Assembly: GCA_944548615.1 (NCBI GenBank)
Contig: OX155950.1
Coordinates: forward strand, 38,823,859-38,887,858
Direction of reading: 5' to 3'
Source of the DNA: Micropterix aruncella
Taxonomy: Eukaryota; Arthropoda; Insecta; Lepidoptera; Micropterigidae
Length of the DNA: 64,000 nt
The position numbers and the translations under genes are program-made. The notes beneath the pieces are model-generated. The model searched no databases and was not told the DNA's origin. It saw only the letters and a program-made list of their open reading frames with translations. Below, piece by piece: positions 1 through 11,525 of the stretch (the stretch's first letter is position 1; the number at the start of each line of letters is the position of its first letter).

Positions 1-1376
1 TTTTTTGATGTTCTATGACACAATTCCTATCTAGGGGATTATCAAAGGTGTTCTATAGTTAGATACTTCCAGATCAATGTATGCTAATAGTTTTAAGTCA
101 CTTTCTCAATATCGATTGACGATTGCTCCAATCAGCTGGGATTTTTTTATAATGTCCTTATAAGTACGCTGTTGATCATTACTGAATATCGGACTTTGTT
201 TGATTTGTCGCTGCACTATTTATCACACTGACGGATGCTACAGTCTTCCGTCAGGGCGTTGTGAACTCAGGAGTTATTTTTTTTATATATTGGATAACGA
301 GATAAATTTATAGTAAAGGCGCCAATCCCGCTTACTCCATTACTGCGTTCGTTCATCCGTTAGTGCTGCATCTGATCTATCGAATCAATTTCTAATTACG
401 ATTTAGCTCAGTCTATTTGTATTCTCAGGTATGGTATTCTTTTGATTAAAAAAATATGAACACTTTTTCCGGCAAAATATTCGATATATTGTAAAATAAA
501 ATTCTTAGTTGATACAGTTCATATACATATATGGCTCTTTTTGTAGCTTTGCATTAAATAACAATAACATGATAATATGACAATACGCAATATAGCACAA
601 AAAAACTTATCATATCCTAAATTAATGGGTATGTCGAATCAATTACGACATACGTATATACATTTCTTACTAAATTTATCGCTACGCTGGTTCACGGACT
701 TTGTCTCACGTGAAACCAGGCAGTTTCAAGTATCTCAATCAATGAGGCTTCGTCGTTTATTGACGGCCTGCAGTCTCAATCAAGTACTGGCCTTATAAAA
801 AAAGGTTCACGCTTAACCAATTAGGTAGCGGCAGTACGACAAGCAGATGGTATTGGCTTTCTATTTCAATTATAGCGCGAAACAGGGTAAGACGCATCGA
901 TCTTATTCATACTTATGACAACATACATATTTGCATAATATATTAAAAAAATATCAACTATAACAAGTTTTATAGTATGGCCAGCTTCGGCAGTTATAAC
1001 GCACGGATATACTGCAATTATAATAATTTGAACAATCTTACTTGTATTAAGCAGCCATCCAATCCAATATCACATACCTTACACTAATTTAACACCTTTA
1101 TACACTTCTTAATAACTAACACATAACGACAACTAAAAACTGTTTTGTTTCAATTTGACAGCTGCATCGTAGGGATGTCGGCTGTGTAGTACGATTGTTT
1201 TCAACCCCGTTCTGTCGAAAGATGAAATTTGATTGTACGTTGTCTTCGTGATGCGAAGTCTATTCCGAATGTCTGTCTTGATATTACTTATATGATCTCC
1301 TCGTGAATGTTTATTTAAAAGGAATATCTTTAATTTTTCTTCTATCTTGCTACTGTTTGATTCTGCATACTTATGT

Positions 1377-1698
1377 TTTCCCGCCAAATATTTGATGTAC
1401 GTGGCGTCTATATAAATGTGTTTTTTACTGTCTTTAAGTCGATCTCTCGACGAATCTTAGCACTGGTTAATATTGTTGCTTTCCCGCCAAATAATTGATG
1501 TACGTGGCGTCGCTTATAGAGGGTTTTTACTGTTATTACGTCGATCTCTCGGCGAATTTTTAGCACTGTTTAATATTTTTTCTTTCCCGCCAAATAATTG
1601 ATGTACGTGGCGTCTCTTATAGAGGGTTTTTACTGTTTTTACGTCGATTTCTCGTCGAATTTTTAGCACTGTTTAATTTTGTTGGCTTTCCCGCCAAA
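1377..1698. promoter_or_regulatory. 103-bp tandem array with four perfect E2F-type sites (3' LTR)
   Basis: The 12-mer TTTCCCGCCAAA occurs at 1377-1388, 1480-1491, 1583-1594 and 1687-1698, spaced 103, 103 and 104 bp. Each is the head of a diverged tandem unit that continues with TTGATGTACGTGGCGTC and a small TCGA-centred inverted repeat. TTTSSCGC is the established E2F/DP binding consensus; that it works here as an enhancer is inference. Confidence 0.7.
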
Positions 1699-1771
1699 TA
1701 TTTGATGTACCGCTTCTAATAAAATAAATATGTGTTAAAAAAACTTCACTTAGATTCTACATGATTTTTAT

Positions 1772-1804
1772 GGGAATGTGGACAGCATTTCTGCCCACAT
1801 TCCC
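1772..1804 (-). other. Hairpin in LTR sense RNA (3' LTR copy)
   Basis: Arms of 14 nt flank a 5-nt loop. On the minus strand (the element's sense strand) the stem is GGGAATGTGGGCAG against CTGTCCACATTCCC, fully paired if one G-U is allowed; on the plus strand the same position is an A-C mismatch. This strand bias is what an RNA element transcribed leftward would show. Function unknown. Confidence 0.6.
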
Positions 1805-2500
1805 TCGTTTTAACTTGAACTTTTACATTTTCCGGCACTTTTTCGACGTTTGGGTGACGAGGTTATTACGCGGTGGATCTCCTGGTAAACTGAATTGATT
1901 TTGGCATCGCCCACCGCCTTTTTATACCCTTCAAAATACGGCAATTTCTCCATTTTTAGATGTGCTTTTCACCCCTTCCTATGCAAAATAACGCGGCCAT
2001 CATGCTTTTTCTTTCTGGTTACCAACTATCGTTTTTCCACATTGGGGTTCCGTACCATTTCGTGCACATCGAGCTATTTTTGCACTCTTATTTCTTTAAT
2101 TCACTCATTTGAGCTGATTTCCTTATTTTTCCCTTATAATCTGTATCCCCAGCATCTAATTTCTGCATATATATTAATTTTACGTTGCCTCTTCGCGGCG
2201 CTATGAGCTTCCAAAGGTACGTGTATATTTTTCCAAAAAGTATGTCTATTTCATTAACTATTACGGCTATTATTATTCATTTTTTTTCTACTATAATCCT
2301 ATATGGTTTTTATAAAAAGTTATTCGGCGTTAGTAGGTTTTTCAGTGACCCATTTTGAAAACAATTCTTTACATCGAAATTACTCATCCGTTTCCTTTAA
2401 AAATATGTCACCTATGACCTTTTTAACTGGCTTCTTCGTTCTGTATACTCTAATATTTGTATTATCGTCGGTTTTTTTAGATATGGCTTTCCCTCCAAAT

Positions 2501-2512
2501 TTTCCCGCCAAA
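2501..2512. promoter_or_regulatory. Fifth E2F-type site (3' LTR)
   Basis: A fifth exact TTTCCCGCCAAA lies 0.8 kb from the array, immediately preceded at 2488-2499 by a one-mismatch version (TTTCCCTCCAAA). The copy in the other LTR is at 20295-20306. Confidence 0.55.
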
Positions 2513-3556
2513 TATGAATATGACGCTCCTTGAGACGCTCGTCTGTTTTTTGTTAGTGGTCCACCTTAAAATTTCCTTTATTTCTGAATTACAGCGCCTC
2601 TAGTGATCAAAATTTGTACGATATTCCGACTCTATTTGATGTCAAAACATGGCAACACTTTCTTGCCGTGGATAATTCCGATTTATTTTTCCGTCAAATC
2701 GTCATTTATTCAGTTTCAAACATTAGATTCTCCCTGTAAACCATCGTACAGAATATATGCTCTGCTTCATAAAATAGCTTATTTCATTGGCTTTATTCTA
2801 GTAGGTCTATCTACTGTGTGTTCTATCTATATAGGCTGTAATTAGCATTATCGTCTATAGTGCCGATTTTTCTTGTAAAAGTACGACAATTTAATCATAA
2901 TATGAACTGTCAGTTTCTAGCCGGCTGCGTATTCGTTTTCTGCTCTATTTAAATCAATTGCTAACTATTTATTCTGTTTTCAGGTTCTACTTTCGTTTCA
3001 GGGGATAGTGCTTATTCTATACTACGTCTATAGTGCGTGTCGTCGCTGAAATCTTTCTAAATATCCTGTGTTTCTATCATGCATCTTTTGAAGACCCATT
3101 TTTGTATGTGATTTCGGCGTTTCTTTAATCATCGATTTTTCCTTTATTTTTCTCTAAAGCCTATTTAGTTTTATTTTATTTAGTGGTTTATTGCTATTAC
3201 GCTTCATTTTTAACGAATATATAAACGTTTCATTGTTTTATTGAGTTTTAATCTTATTTTAATATATTTTTGTATTCCCTGTCAACGTCGGTAAAATTTA
3301 TTTTACAGTTTATCTACTTATCGACTGGTAACATTTCTCGCGTATGCCGCTAGATGTCGCTACACGTTTTGAAATTGATTTAAATTTTGGGATCATGAAT
3401 GAATCGACTAATTACTACTTTTACGTTTTAAAGACCATTCACCTTGCCTTCCCATTGCTGCGTATAGATGGCAATAGGTGTGCTTACATGGCTTTGGTTT
3501 GGTTTAGATATTAAGTATTTTATTTGACAGGAGGCGTTCGATTTTATATCATTACA

Positions 3557-3570
3557 ATACCCCCTCCCCA
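3557..3570 (-). other. Polypurine tract of the LTR retrotransposon
   Basis: On the minus strand this reads GGGGAGGGGGTATT and is followed at once by the LTR start TGTAATG. A purine run immediately 5' of the 3' LTR is the established plus-strand primer site in LTR retroelements, and it confirms minus-strand orientation. Confidence 0.85.
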
Positions 3571-5888
3571 GATCGTTGCTCGCCCTCGAGGAACCACGTG
3601 ACTTCATCATACGTGTAGTCAACCAGTTCTTACTTTAGCTCTTGGGTTATAAAAATATTTTGTTATCGCTTCATGTCGCTCTCTTATTATTTCTTATCTC
3701 CCATTTTGAACTATATTATTTTATTTGATATTATGTCTATTGATGTGTCATCATATTTATAAATCCCCCTTATATTATCCTCATTATATTTATTTAGATT
3801 ATGTATTCATTCTTTTTTTATTTTATTACATCTCCTCATTCAGGTTATATCCTATATTTATCTCCAGCTTTCATCATATTATGTTATACTTTAAATTCAA
3901 CGCATCGTATTATATTTTGAGTTCATCATATTATATTATATTTGAGTTCGTTTTGTTATGTTCTGTGGTTTAATTGATCTACTTGTATTCAATAACATTC
4001 TAATTTGATTATTTTTTTAGAGCAACTACTGCTTTATTCCCTAAAAAAAATTATAAATTCTCAGTATCATATATTAATAATATTGATATACGTATGATAA
4101 TAATCCAACTTTCAATCTCTCTCTTTCACTTCAATGTGCACCTGCTCAACAGAATTACTTCCGAGTCCTCGATCACATCTCCGCCTACTTGTTTCATCTC
4201 TCTCGCTATATTATCAATAATATAGTTATATATAAATACTACTTCCTTCCGTTGAAAAGTCTAAATTAATTTCATTTCTTTCTCCGAATCACGCGTGCGC
4301 TAACCGATGAATTTTTAAATCCTTACACGGGCGTCACCTGAAACTTTATTCTGTCTAACACACTAACTATGTTGAATATGCGAATGCCATGGCGAGTCTC
4401 TTGGGTACTATAATTAAATATTCGCCCTAGGCCCCTGACCTGAGTACTCGACCTTGACGTACAAACCAAAGTTCGTACCTAAGCATGGGATATATCATAT
4501 TTAAAAAATATTATAACTGGTATGAATTTTCACGCCGAACTTACACCGTCTGTATAGCTAAATTATGGTTAATCTAACGTATGTATACTAAACTGGACTA
4601 TTGCTGTGCATTTATTGATATCAGATTTTTTTATGTTGAAGCTACTTCTCATGTAATAAGTCAGAATCCGGGATGTTCTCTTATCCTTTTAAGATACTAT
4701 CTTTCATCCATTCCCTTTCGTGTATCTTCTTCATACATCTCTTCATACCAAAATTACAACCCGTCATCGTCTCCATCTCATGTTAGATATTTTTAAGTTA
4801 AAATTGCGTCTTCATACTTCGCCTCATTCTTTTGGAACGTTACTGTATATCTCCTCCAATATTTAAACTAATTTAGAAACTTCTATATATCTATTTCAAC
4901 TTCTCAACTAAATATTATAGATAATAATTATTATATCTCCTATCTTCCAAAACCCCCGTCCCAATCTACACGAGCTCGTGAGAGGACCCATATCAGCCTA
5001 TAATCGAATATTATCTCCTTATCTAGCAGCCCTGGGGAAAATGCCAACGCACTCAACTCGTTGCATTATTTTGGAACCCTGCGCTTCGGATTATTGGACG
5101 AACCTATTTAAACCGTCGCCAGGCATTCCGGAGCGTCATGAATCACTCCTATTATAAACTCCTAACAAAAAAACATCCGTCCTAGCCCTGCAGTCCTATG
5201 GCTTGTTCGCCGACATGTCAGTCTTCAGACCCACCGAAAAATCATCATTATCAACCCAAGATCATTTACTGCCACATCGTTGTTATCTTTATATATCGTT
5301 ATCCTCCCTACAAATCGATAACCGTACGTATGTTATATGAGATACGTATCTATATTATGGTATAAGGTTTAGCTCCCTAATACTTTTATTAAACATATAT
5401 TTGTTATCCTCCATATACATCGATAACCGGACATGTACTATATGGCACACGTTATTATATTTTTATCATAATATTTGTCTCTATTATATTTCCATTTTTA
5501 ACTACTCTAAAACATCTTGATAACAAAAAAATATTTATCTCTTGTCGCGGGTTTATACCACATAAGACTTCATTATTATAAAATTTTACCACAGAACATA
5601 TTTTCATCCTCATTATTTTACGGTATATAATCAACGTTATTCCGTATATGGTTATTTATTATTATTATATTATTAAAATACCCTTTAGGTTTAACTATTA
5701 TTGTCGTTAACCTCCGGTGTCGTTGACTTCGACTACGTGATGTCTATCTTTAATTTATTTATTTATATATTTATTATGTAGTGAGACATGTTGTCCACTA
5801 TTATTTATATTATAATGTTTTTAAATTTCCCTTCTCTAATGATATTTTGATTAGCGGATGTTGCTAACTCCCTCTGTCATATAGTATA
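3571..5888 (-). other. 3' internal non-coding region of the LTR element
   Basis: This AT-rich stretch lies between the nested Helitron and the polypurine tract. Together with 11526-12059 it makes about 2.85 kb of element sequence downstream of pol. I looked for a third reading frame (env-like) on the minus strand and found none; the open frames are short and without recognisable motifs. The plus strand is visibly pyrimidine-rich in parts, so the sense strand is purine-rich. Confidence 0.6.
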
Positions 5889-5925
5889 CTAGCGACCCGC
5901 CCCGGCTTCGCACGGGTGCAATGCT
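5889..5925 (-). other. Helitron 3' terminal hairpin and CTAG end
   Basis: Minus-strand reading contains ACCCG...CGGGT arms followed by CGCTAG and a host T. This matches the established Helitron 3' layout of a short GC-rich hairpin a few bases before CTRR. Confidence 0.75.
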
Positions 5926-5972
5926 GATACTAAATACAGTACAGAAAAACTGTGAACGTTGTATATAAAAAC

Positions 5973-6003
5973 ATAGCGGCCCGCTCTGGCTTCGCACGGG
6001 TAT
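5973..6003 (-). repeat. Internal duplicate of the Helitron 3' terminus
   Basis: The plus-strand text AGCGGCCCGCTCTGGCTTCG closely repeats the terminal AGCGACCCGCCCCGGCTTCG about 83 bp further in, and both continue CACGGGT. The inner copy lacks an intact CTAG. It looks like an older 3' end bypassed by a newly acquired terminus. Confidence 0.55.
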
Positions 6004-6218
6004 AAAATATATAGCCTATGTGATTAAAATCGATCCAGTAGTTTTGATTTATTCATTACTGCCCGTGGCCCGCACGCGTTAAATTTGGAGTAAAACAATC
6101 CCCCTTTCCCTATACCATGAAGATTTCCTACTATCTTTGGAATATCTAAATTCATACACTACATTTTTACTTATTTACTTTTTACATTTTTAACTATTTA
6201 TTTTATTTTTACAACATA

Positions 6219-7092
6219 TTACAGAATGTCTTTATAAACAACGTTGTCATTAGACAATACAAACATGTTTTCTCTGGAGGTCACTCTTGAAAGAGCGACA
6301 TACAGTTGTCCATGTGAAAAACAGTCAACGCTCACATCTAAGCCTGCAACGTTGAAGGTTTGACCCTGCGATTTATTAATGGTCATTGCAAAAGATGTCT
6401 TTACCGGAAACTGTAAACGTTTAAATTGGAAGGGTAAATCCGATGGTATCAGAGGGATTCGGGGAATCAATACATCTTCTCCGGTACCACATCCTGTGAG
6501 TATTGTGCACTCTATTATGAAAGTTTTCAATGCTTTTACCAGCAAACGCGTGCCATTGCAAAGTTTAGGTGGATTCAGGTTTCTTAATAAAATAACAGGA
6601 CAACCTACTTTCAACACCATTTTGTGAGGAGGGAGTCCAGACGGGTTCAAAGAGTTTAGAAATTCTGTAGGAAAATGAACAGCTTCTTCCAAATCGAGAA
6701 CAGTATCGACCGAGTAGTATATTTTCGTCGGCGCATCAATCTTTGAAAGAATCAAGTTATTTACTTTATCTACTTGTTCGTTAGTTGGTGACAGAATCGC
6801 TCTTTCTTTAAACCAAGATATTGTCTTATAACTTATGTTATCAATGTCAGGATAGACATTGTTGACTAACTCTTGGATGTTGTCTATCAAAACGCAAAGG
6901 TTTTCTAGGTCAATCCTTCCCTCACTTTGTGTTAACTCTCCATTGCCAACTTTTAGCAGCATCTCTGGAAATAGCCTGTTCTCACGTGAAGATGACGAAA
7001 CCCTCATATTGGTTTTAAGCTTTAATTTATTGACATGTGGCCAAAGGTTGGATCTTTTTAGGCAAGCATTTATTTCGTATTCGTATTGTATT
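6219..7092 (-). pseudogene. Helitron helicase, C-terminal fragment (PIF1-like)
   Basis: This frame continues the Rep/helicase gene and encodes the last part of a PIF1-family helicase. It runs from the NACLKRSNLW / NMR region through GCPVILLRNL and MTINKSQGQTF to the C-terminal LYVALSRVTSR motif. Open sequence extends upstream of the first Met at 7007 to about 7092, in frame with the N-terminal part of NACLK. Family knowledge: full Helitron helicases carry Walker A (GGTGKT-like) and Walker B (DE) motifs before this point. Both are absent, because about 200-250 residues are missing at a junction near 7085-7110. Helicase activity is therefore lost. Confidence 0.85.
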
Positions 7093-7104
7093 CGGCACTG
7101 TTAG

Positions 7105-7860
7105 TTAAATCTGAGTTAGTAGTATTAGCTGGCATCGGCAGCCCAAAATCTTTGATCGATTTACCCGAAAGTAATTGCACTACTTTGTTCAATTCCAATA
7201 ATGCTTCGTCAAATATGTTTTGATCATATTGTAGGTACATCATCTGAGTTTAACTCTCGTCGTCGCCGAATCAGAATATCACTGGCCATATTTTCTTGAA
7301 ATTTATTCCATAGATTAACAGAATCAGTTACTTGACAAAACACTACAATGACGGCAAATAAATATCTTAATGATGTAGCTGAACTACAAACAGCTGCTTC
7401 TGATAATGTGTTTTCCCAGTGAGAATCGTCTTCCAAGAGCCCCATAGCTTTGCATGCTGCTTGATAAGTATTGTAAACAACACCTTGTACAGTTCTTAGG
7501 TGTGCAAAGGATGTCGGGCCTTTTACAATATGCAATAACATTCTCAGATAAAAGCATTCGCTGTTGTTGGGATGAACCACGTAGACTCTGCCAAGAGCAT
7601 CCGTTTTTTTTACTCCGGGGAAACCATCAACCGCAGTACCTTGTTTTCGTCGTTGAAAAGTTTTAGAATTCTGGTTCCATGTATAGTAAGTAACCTGGAA
7701 CTCTGTCATACGTCAGTGTTTTCGCGAAATCATCTTGAGCACATAACTTGAAGAATGCTGTCAATGTTGTATCCCGCGGGTTATTAACAACTTCTTGTAT
7801 ATTATTCTCTGTGAAATATACTCTTTGTCCATTTTCTAAATGAACTGCAAGGTGGATATT
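7105..7860 (-). pseudogene. Helitron Rep-helicase linker region, frameshifted
   Basis: Two overlapping frames (7902-7663 and 7709-7224) carry the sequence between the Rep domain and the helicase: HLAVHLENGQRVYF, then YYTWNQNSKTFQRRK, PNNSECFYLRMLL and LWNKFQENMASDIL. These are typical of the Helitron region following the YxxxY motif. One frameshift separates it from the Rep frame near 7860. A second lies near 7685, inside the stretch joining YLLY to YTWNQ. The frame then runs to LPMPANTT at about 7105, where it meets the helicase deletion. Confidence 0.8.
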
Positions 7861-9137
7861 GTGGGAGCCCGGTCGTGCACTTCGAATGATAAAATCCTCC
7901 ATACAGCTTCAGAGCTGCAGATGTAACGTCCAGACTGATATTTTTCCACTTCATTTGGTGATTGTATGCTGAAAGTGGCTTGATCACTGCCTTTATTAAT
8001 GTACTTAGTAACATATTGAATTGACTTTATTGAATTGCACAACTCTACGTTGATGTGGGCATCAAAAATTTTCAAAAGGAGCGGATTATAGGGAACGATC
8101 CATCGGTTATCAATATCATGGTTTCGGACGGTAGCATTTTGCCCACCCTGTTCTGGCGATCGTCGACGATATTTGGGATATCCGTCATCGCTAGTACTTG
8201 TTTGAGTTTGGAACGACTTCGGAAATTTTTTGCTGCATTTAGAATCTCGCATACATGGAGAATTCGGGTTTAAAGTCCCGCAAGGGCCGTGTACCATATG
8301 TTTCTTTACGATTTTGTACAGGATAGGATCTTCATCTTTATCCGGTAATTCAGCTGAAATAACCCTGTCAATTTGGTTTGGTCTAATTTTGTTCACTAAC
8401 CACACCAACAGGTGTACATGTGGCAAACCACGTTTCTGCCATTCTATTGTGTACATATGACAGCGCGGCGGACCGAATATATGAGACTTGTTAATGAGGT
8501 GCAGGAGTTTCTGTACTTTTAAATGGAAGACTCTGTTAACTATATCGTATCTGTCTTGTGGAGTTAAATTGGTGTTAATATTTTCTTTGATTTCCGGCCA
8601 ATTTGGGTTACATGTTGCAGTTATAAATAAATCAGGTTTGCCGTAATTTCTTACGTAAGTCATGGCGTCTTGCGATTTTTCGTGTAAATATCGTGGTCCA
8701 CCTGTGAATGATGAAGGTAGTATAACCAACTGCCCAATGCCGTTGCGGTGTTCATTCGCCTGTAAAGCATCCTGAAGATGAACGTAATTTTCAGCTCTTA
8801 ATTTAGTTTGATTATTACGGATGTAGGCCAATCTCTCAGATTCAATTTTCGCATATTGATCTACCAAGTATTGGTTTGTTAACATTCCATATCTAAGCAA
8901 AGTATTGAAATTGTTACGTCTTGTCATTATACGGTAGCAATAGTAGTTCATACATGACACTGTTTTACGCAGAGGTGTACCACCGATTGGGTCAACTTGA
9001 GAAATATTAATGGCATAACCATTTTCTCCACGACATAGCATCAAAGGATATTGTAAGCTGTCATAAGATCTGTGTAACTCTGAAATTTTTTGCAAATTAT
9101 CATCACGACTATGCAATACAATATCTCTTTTGTCAAA
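7836..9137 (-). pseudogene. Helitron Rep (HUH) endonuclease core
   Basis: Counting from the Met at 9116, residues 233-235 form the HUH metal-binding motif in LPHVHLLVWL. Residues 368-372 form the catalytic YVTKY motif in QYVTKYINKG. Upstream come FTGGPRYLHEKSQDAM and DLFITATCNPNW, both standard in Helitron Rep. In this family the protein nicks and joins single-stranded DNA for peel-and-paste transposition. The frame is separated from its N-terminal part by one in-frame TAA (9138-9140): the same reading frame resumes with FDKRDIVLHSRDD. A frameshift truncates the C-terminus near 7860. Confidence 0.9.
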
Positions 9138-10220
9138 TTACTGTCCAGCTATCACCACTGCTACTTCACTCGTGGAAGACGCATTGTATCGTCCTCTGTG
9201 TTCTCCAACAGGAACTTTATTTGCATGGATTACGACATTAAAGTCAGGAGTATCTGCTGGAACACTCTCAATCGCAGTTTTGAAAGACTGTATGTAGCAA
9301 TTATGAGAATGTAACATATCTTGGAGAGATCTAATCAAATCTCTATCAATTGGCTGTGCAACACTTGTACACCGCGTAGATGCTTGTGTATCTGGATCTG
9401 CAATAAAATATATTTGCAGAAATTTGTGATCATCGGGTCGAAGTGGTAGCAAGCTCCCAGCTAAGTGGTACACTTGCCCTTGAATTTTAAATGTAGGCAT
9501 GAACCCACGCTCAACGACTTGCTTACTCTTAAAAGAGGTCATTTGAAATGCGTTATTATAACGGCGTATATTGCGCATGAATTGCTTGGATTTCTGATGA
9601 TCACCCGTAAGAAGAGAGTGAAGTGGTTCAGGTGGAGGGAGAACTTCTTCTAATTTGACTTTTCCTTGTAAGCAACACATGCCTTTCGATTCGTCCTTGA
9701 ATTTCAATGCCAAGCAATGTTCACACACTACTGACATAGTACCTATTGATACTATACGATCGTCCTTGTAAGAAATCGAAGGATCGTAATTCATGGCAGA
9801 ATTTTCTTTATTCACCCATGAATTAGTAACTCGTGCTGATGATTCTCTGACTCTCTGTATTCGATGTCTTTCCCTATGTCGGCTGCGGTGAACCTCACGC
9901 TCTACTGAAGATTCTCTCTCTCTCTCAGCTCTATATCTATCCCGAAGCTGACTGAGGCGAGCCTCACGCTCTACTGACGATTCTCTGTCCCTCTGAACCG
10001 TATGCCTATCTCGATCCCGGCAGCGGCGAATCTCACGCTCTACTGAAGATTCTCTCTCTCTCTCAGCTCTATATCTATCCCGAGCCTGACTGAGGCGACC
10101 CTCACGTTCCGTTGAAGATTCTTCATCTCTTGCTGAACGTACTCTTCTGGCATTCACTGTACTACGACCTATGTTCGAACGACGACGTCTTCCAGACATG
10201 ACTTTATAATTTCTGTACAA
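9138..10220 (-). pseudogene. Helitron Rep, N-terminal region
   Basis: Open frame of 360 codons. Residues about 8-120 are a highly charged Arg/Glu/Ser-rich repeat: units of roughly 30 residues built on ARLSQLRDRYRAERERESSV. A Cys cluster follows (CEHCLALKF...GMCC), then the conserved stretch ending VVIAGQ. This layout matches the N-termini of insect Helitron proteins. It ends at TAA 9138-9140 but is otherwise intact, and a single codon separates it from the Rep core. It starts at an ATG at 10218-10220; a second Met eight residues in (SGRRRR) may be the true start. Confidence 0.8.
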
Positions 10221-11525
10221 AATTTACTCAGTTCTATATGTATGATTACCTATGCACAAATTGCCATATTATTAGTATGTGCCGCAGTAAAAAATATCTA
10301 AATTCTTACCATTTAGAAACAAAAGATAATCAGCAATCATAAAAAACAAAAGATACCTATTCTATTCAGTTCTTTTTTTTTTTACTGAAATACCTCAACT
10401 TAAACAACGATTTTAATTATAAAAAATAATTTGCTATTCGTGCGACTAAAAACAAAAGATAATCAACAATCATCAACAACAAAACATACCTATTCTATTA
10501 AGTACTTTTTCTGAACTTACATATCTCACCTTAAATCACGATTTTTGAAAATAATTTCCCTAATATTAAATTGATCTAACTGTAAATTTTAATCAAGATC
10601 TTAATAGAAAATTGCAATCCATAAATTATGGTTTTATTTAATCTAATCTTATCTCACCTTATGTAGGTACTTATAATTGCTATAAGTGCGATTTAAAAAT
10701 TAACCTTAGAATAGAATATAATTTATATTTTAAAACTACTATCATACAATTATTTATCGTAACTTACTTATAATTACTGATACGTTGTCGCGCTGAGAAG
10801 CACGTTTTTATTACCTAAGTATTGCTATTTTCCTCGCTGGAGAGCTCCGATATAATAAACGCGTCCGATCGCTGCTAACTTCAAAGTGCTATAGGGAAAA
10901 CCGCGGCCTCAGACGCGCTATTTATAGGCACGCTCTTGCCGCACCGGGCGGCCGGCCGGTACCGCCGCAAACGCTACGTCCCGCAATTTTTAAATCTGTA
11001 ATATCTTCGAAAATATTCACTTAAATCATACGGTGTAAAGGACCATATAGATCTATATTAAATGAACAATGTATTCAAGGTATTTAATTGGTTAAGGATT
11101 AATGCTGTATTGGTTAAAATCGCTTCGAAAATTAGCCATTATTTGTCGTAAAAAGTAAATGACAAAAAAAAGTTATTGTGGGTTATCCATAAGAGATAGA
11201 CATATACCATCACGGACTTTTCTGTAGACCTTTTCAATGTGTACAATACTTAGTACATTATTTTGATAAAACTCGTAGGGTTCAGCCTGCGTTTGCAATG
11301 TAAGCGGAAAAAATGTAATTATTTACGACATCACATTAGAAACCTCAAAAATAGCAGTACTTCTTCACTATTTAATGGATGTTATTATACATATAAACCT
11401 TCCTCTTGAATCACTCTATCTATTAAAAAAAACCGCATCAAAATCCGTTGCGTAGTTTCAAAGATTTAAGCATACAAAGGGACATAGGGACAGAGAAAGC
11501 GACTTTGTTTTATACTATGTAGTGA
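10221..11525 (-). other. Helitron 5' non-coding region
   Basis: AT-rich upstream part of the Helitron, with a GC-rich patch at about 10935-10985 (GGGCGGCCGGCCGG). The outer 600 bp, with GATTTTGATGCGG and GACAGAGAAAGCGAC-type text, is the conserved 5' subterminal sequence of lepidopteran Helitrons. No reading frame of note. Confidence 0.6.

Larger units (their letters stand above)
1..3556 (-). repeat. 3' LTR (partial) of a giant Ty3/gypsy retrotransposon
   Basis: This stretch recurs with a constant offset of 17794 bp at 17795-21350. I found only two substitutions (2863 C versus 20657 G; 3441 A versus 21235 G) and no indels. Identity stops abruptly after 3556/21350, which fixes the outer LTR edge; read on the minus strand it starts TGTAATG, the usual TG. 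A polypurine tract directly abuts it at 3557-3570, so this is the 3' copy of an element transcribed leftward. The other end of this LTR lies before the window start. Several short open frames inside are shared by both copies only because the LTR is duplicated; they lack recognisable domains. Confidence 0.93.
5889..11525 (-). mobile_element. Helitron with both termini, coding region decayed
   Basis: On the minus strand the element begins TCACTACATAGTATAAAAC at 11525, a 5' end I recognise from lepidopteran Helitrons. It ends CGGGGCGGGTCGCTAG at 5889, with a GC-rich inverted sequence just before the CTAG. The flanking bases are A on the 5' side (complement of 11526) and T on the 3' side (complement of 5888), the A/T insertion signature of Helitrons, with no target duplication. 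Rep and helicase sequences lie in the same orientation. The gene is broken by a stop, two frameshifts and loss of the helicase ATPase core, so this copy cannot be autonomous. It lies inside the internal region of the LTR retrotransposon. Confidence 0.9.

Noticed and set aside
1377..1698. CRISPR-like regular repeats
   Set aside because: Whole ~103-bp units are tandem copies without unique spacers; eukaryotic LTR context.
577..2845. Several 70-100 codon frames conserved in two copies (also 18371-20639)
   Set aside because: They are identical only because the LTR is duplicated; no domains, and several start at non-ATG codons.
3571..5888. env gene of the LTR element
   Set aside because: Searched on the minus strand downstream of pol; only short frames without signal peptide, fusion or transmembrane pattern.
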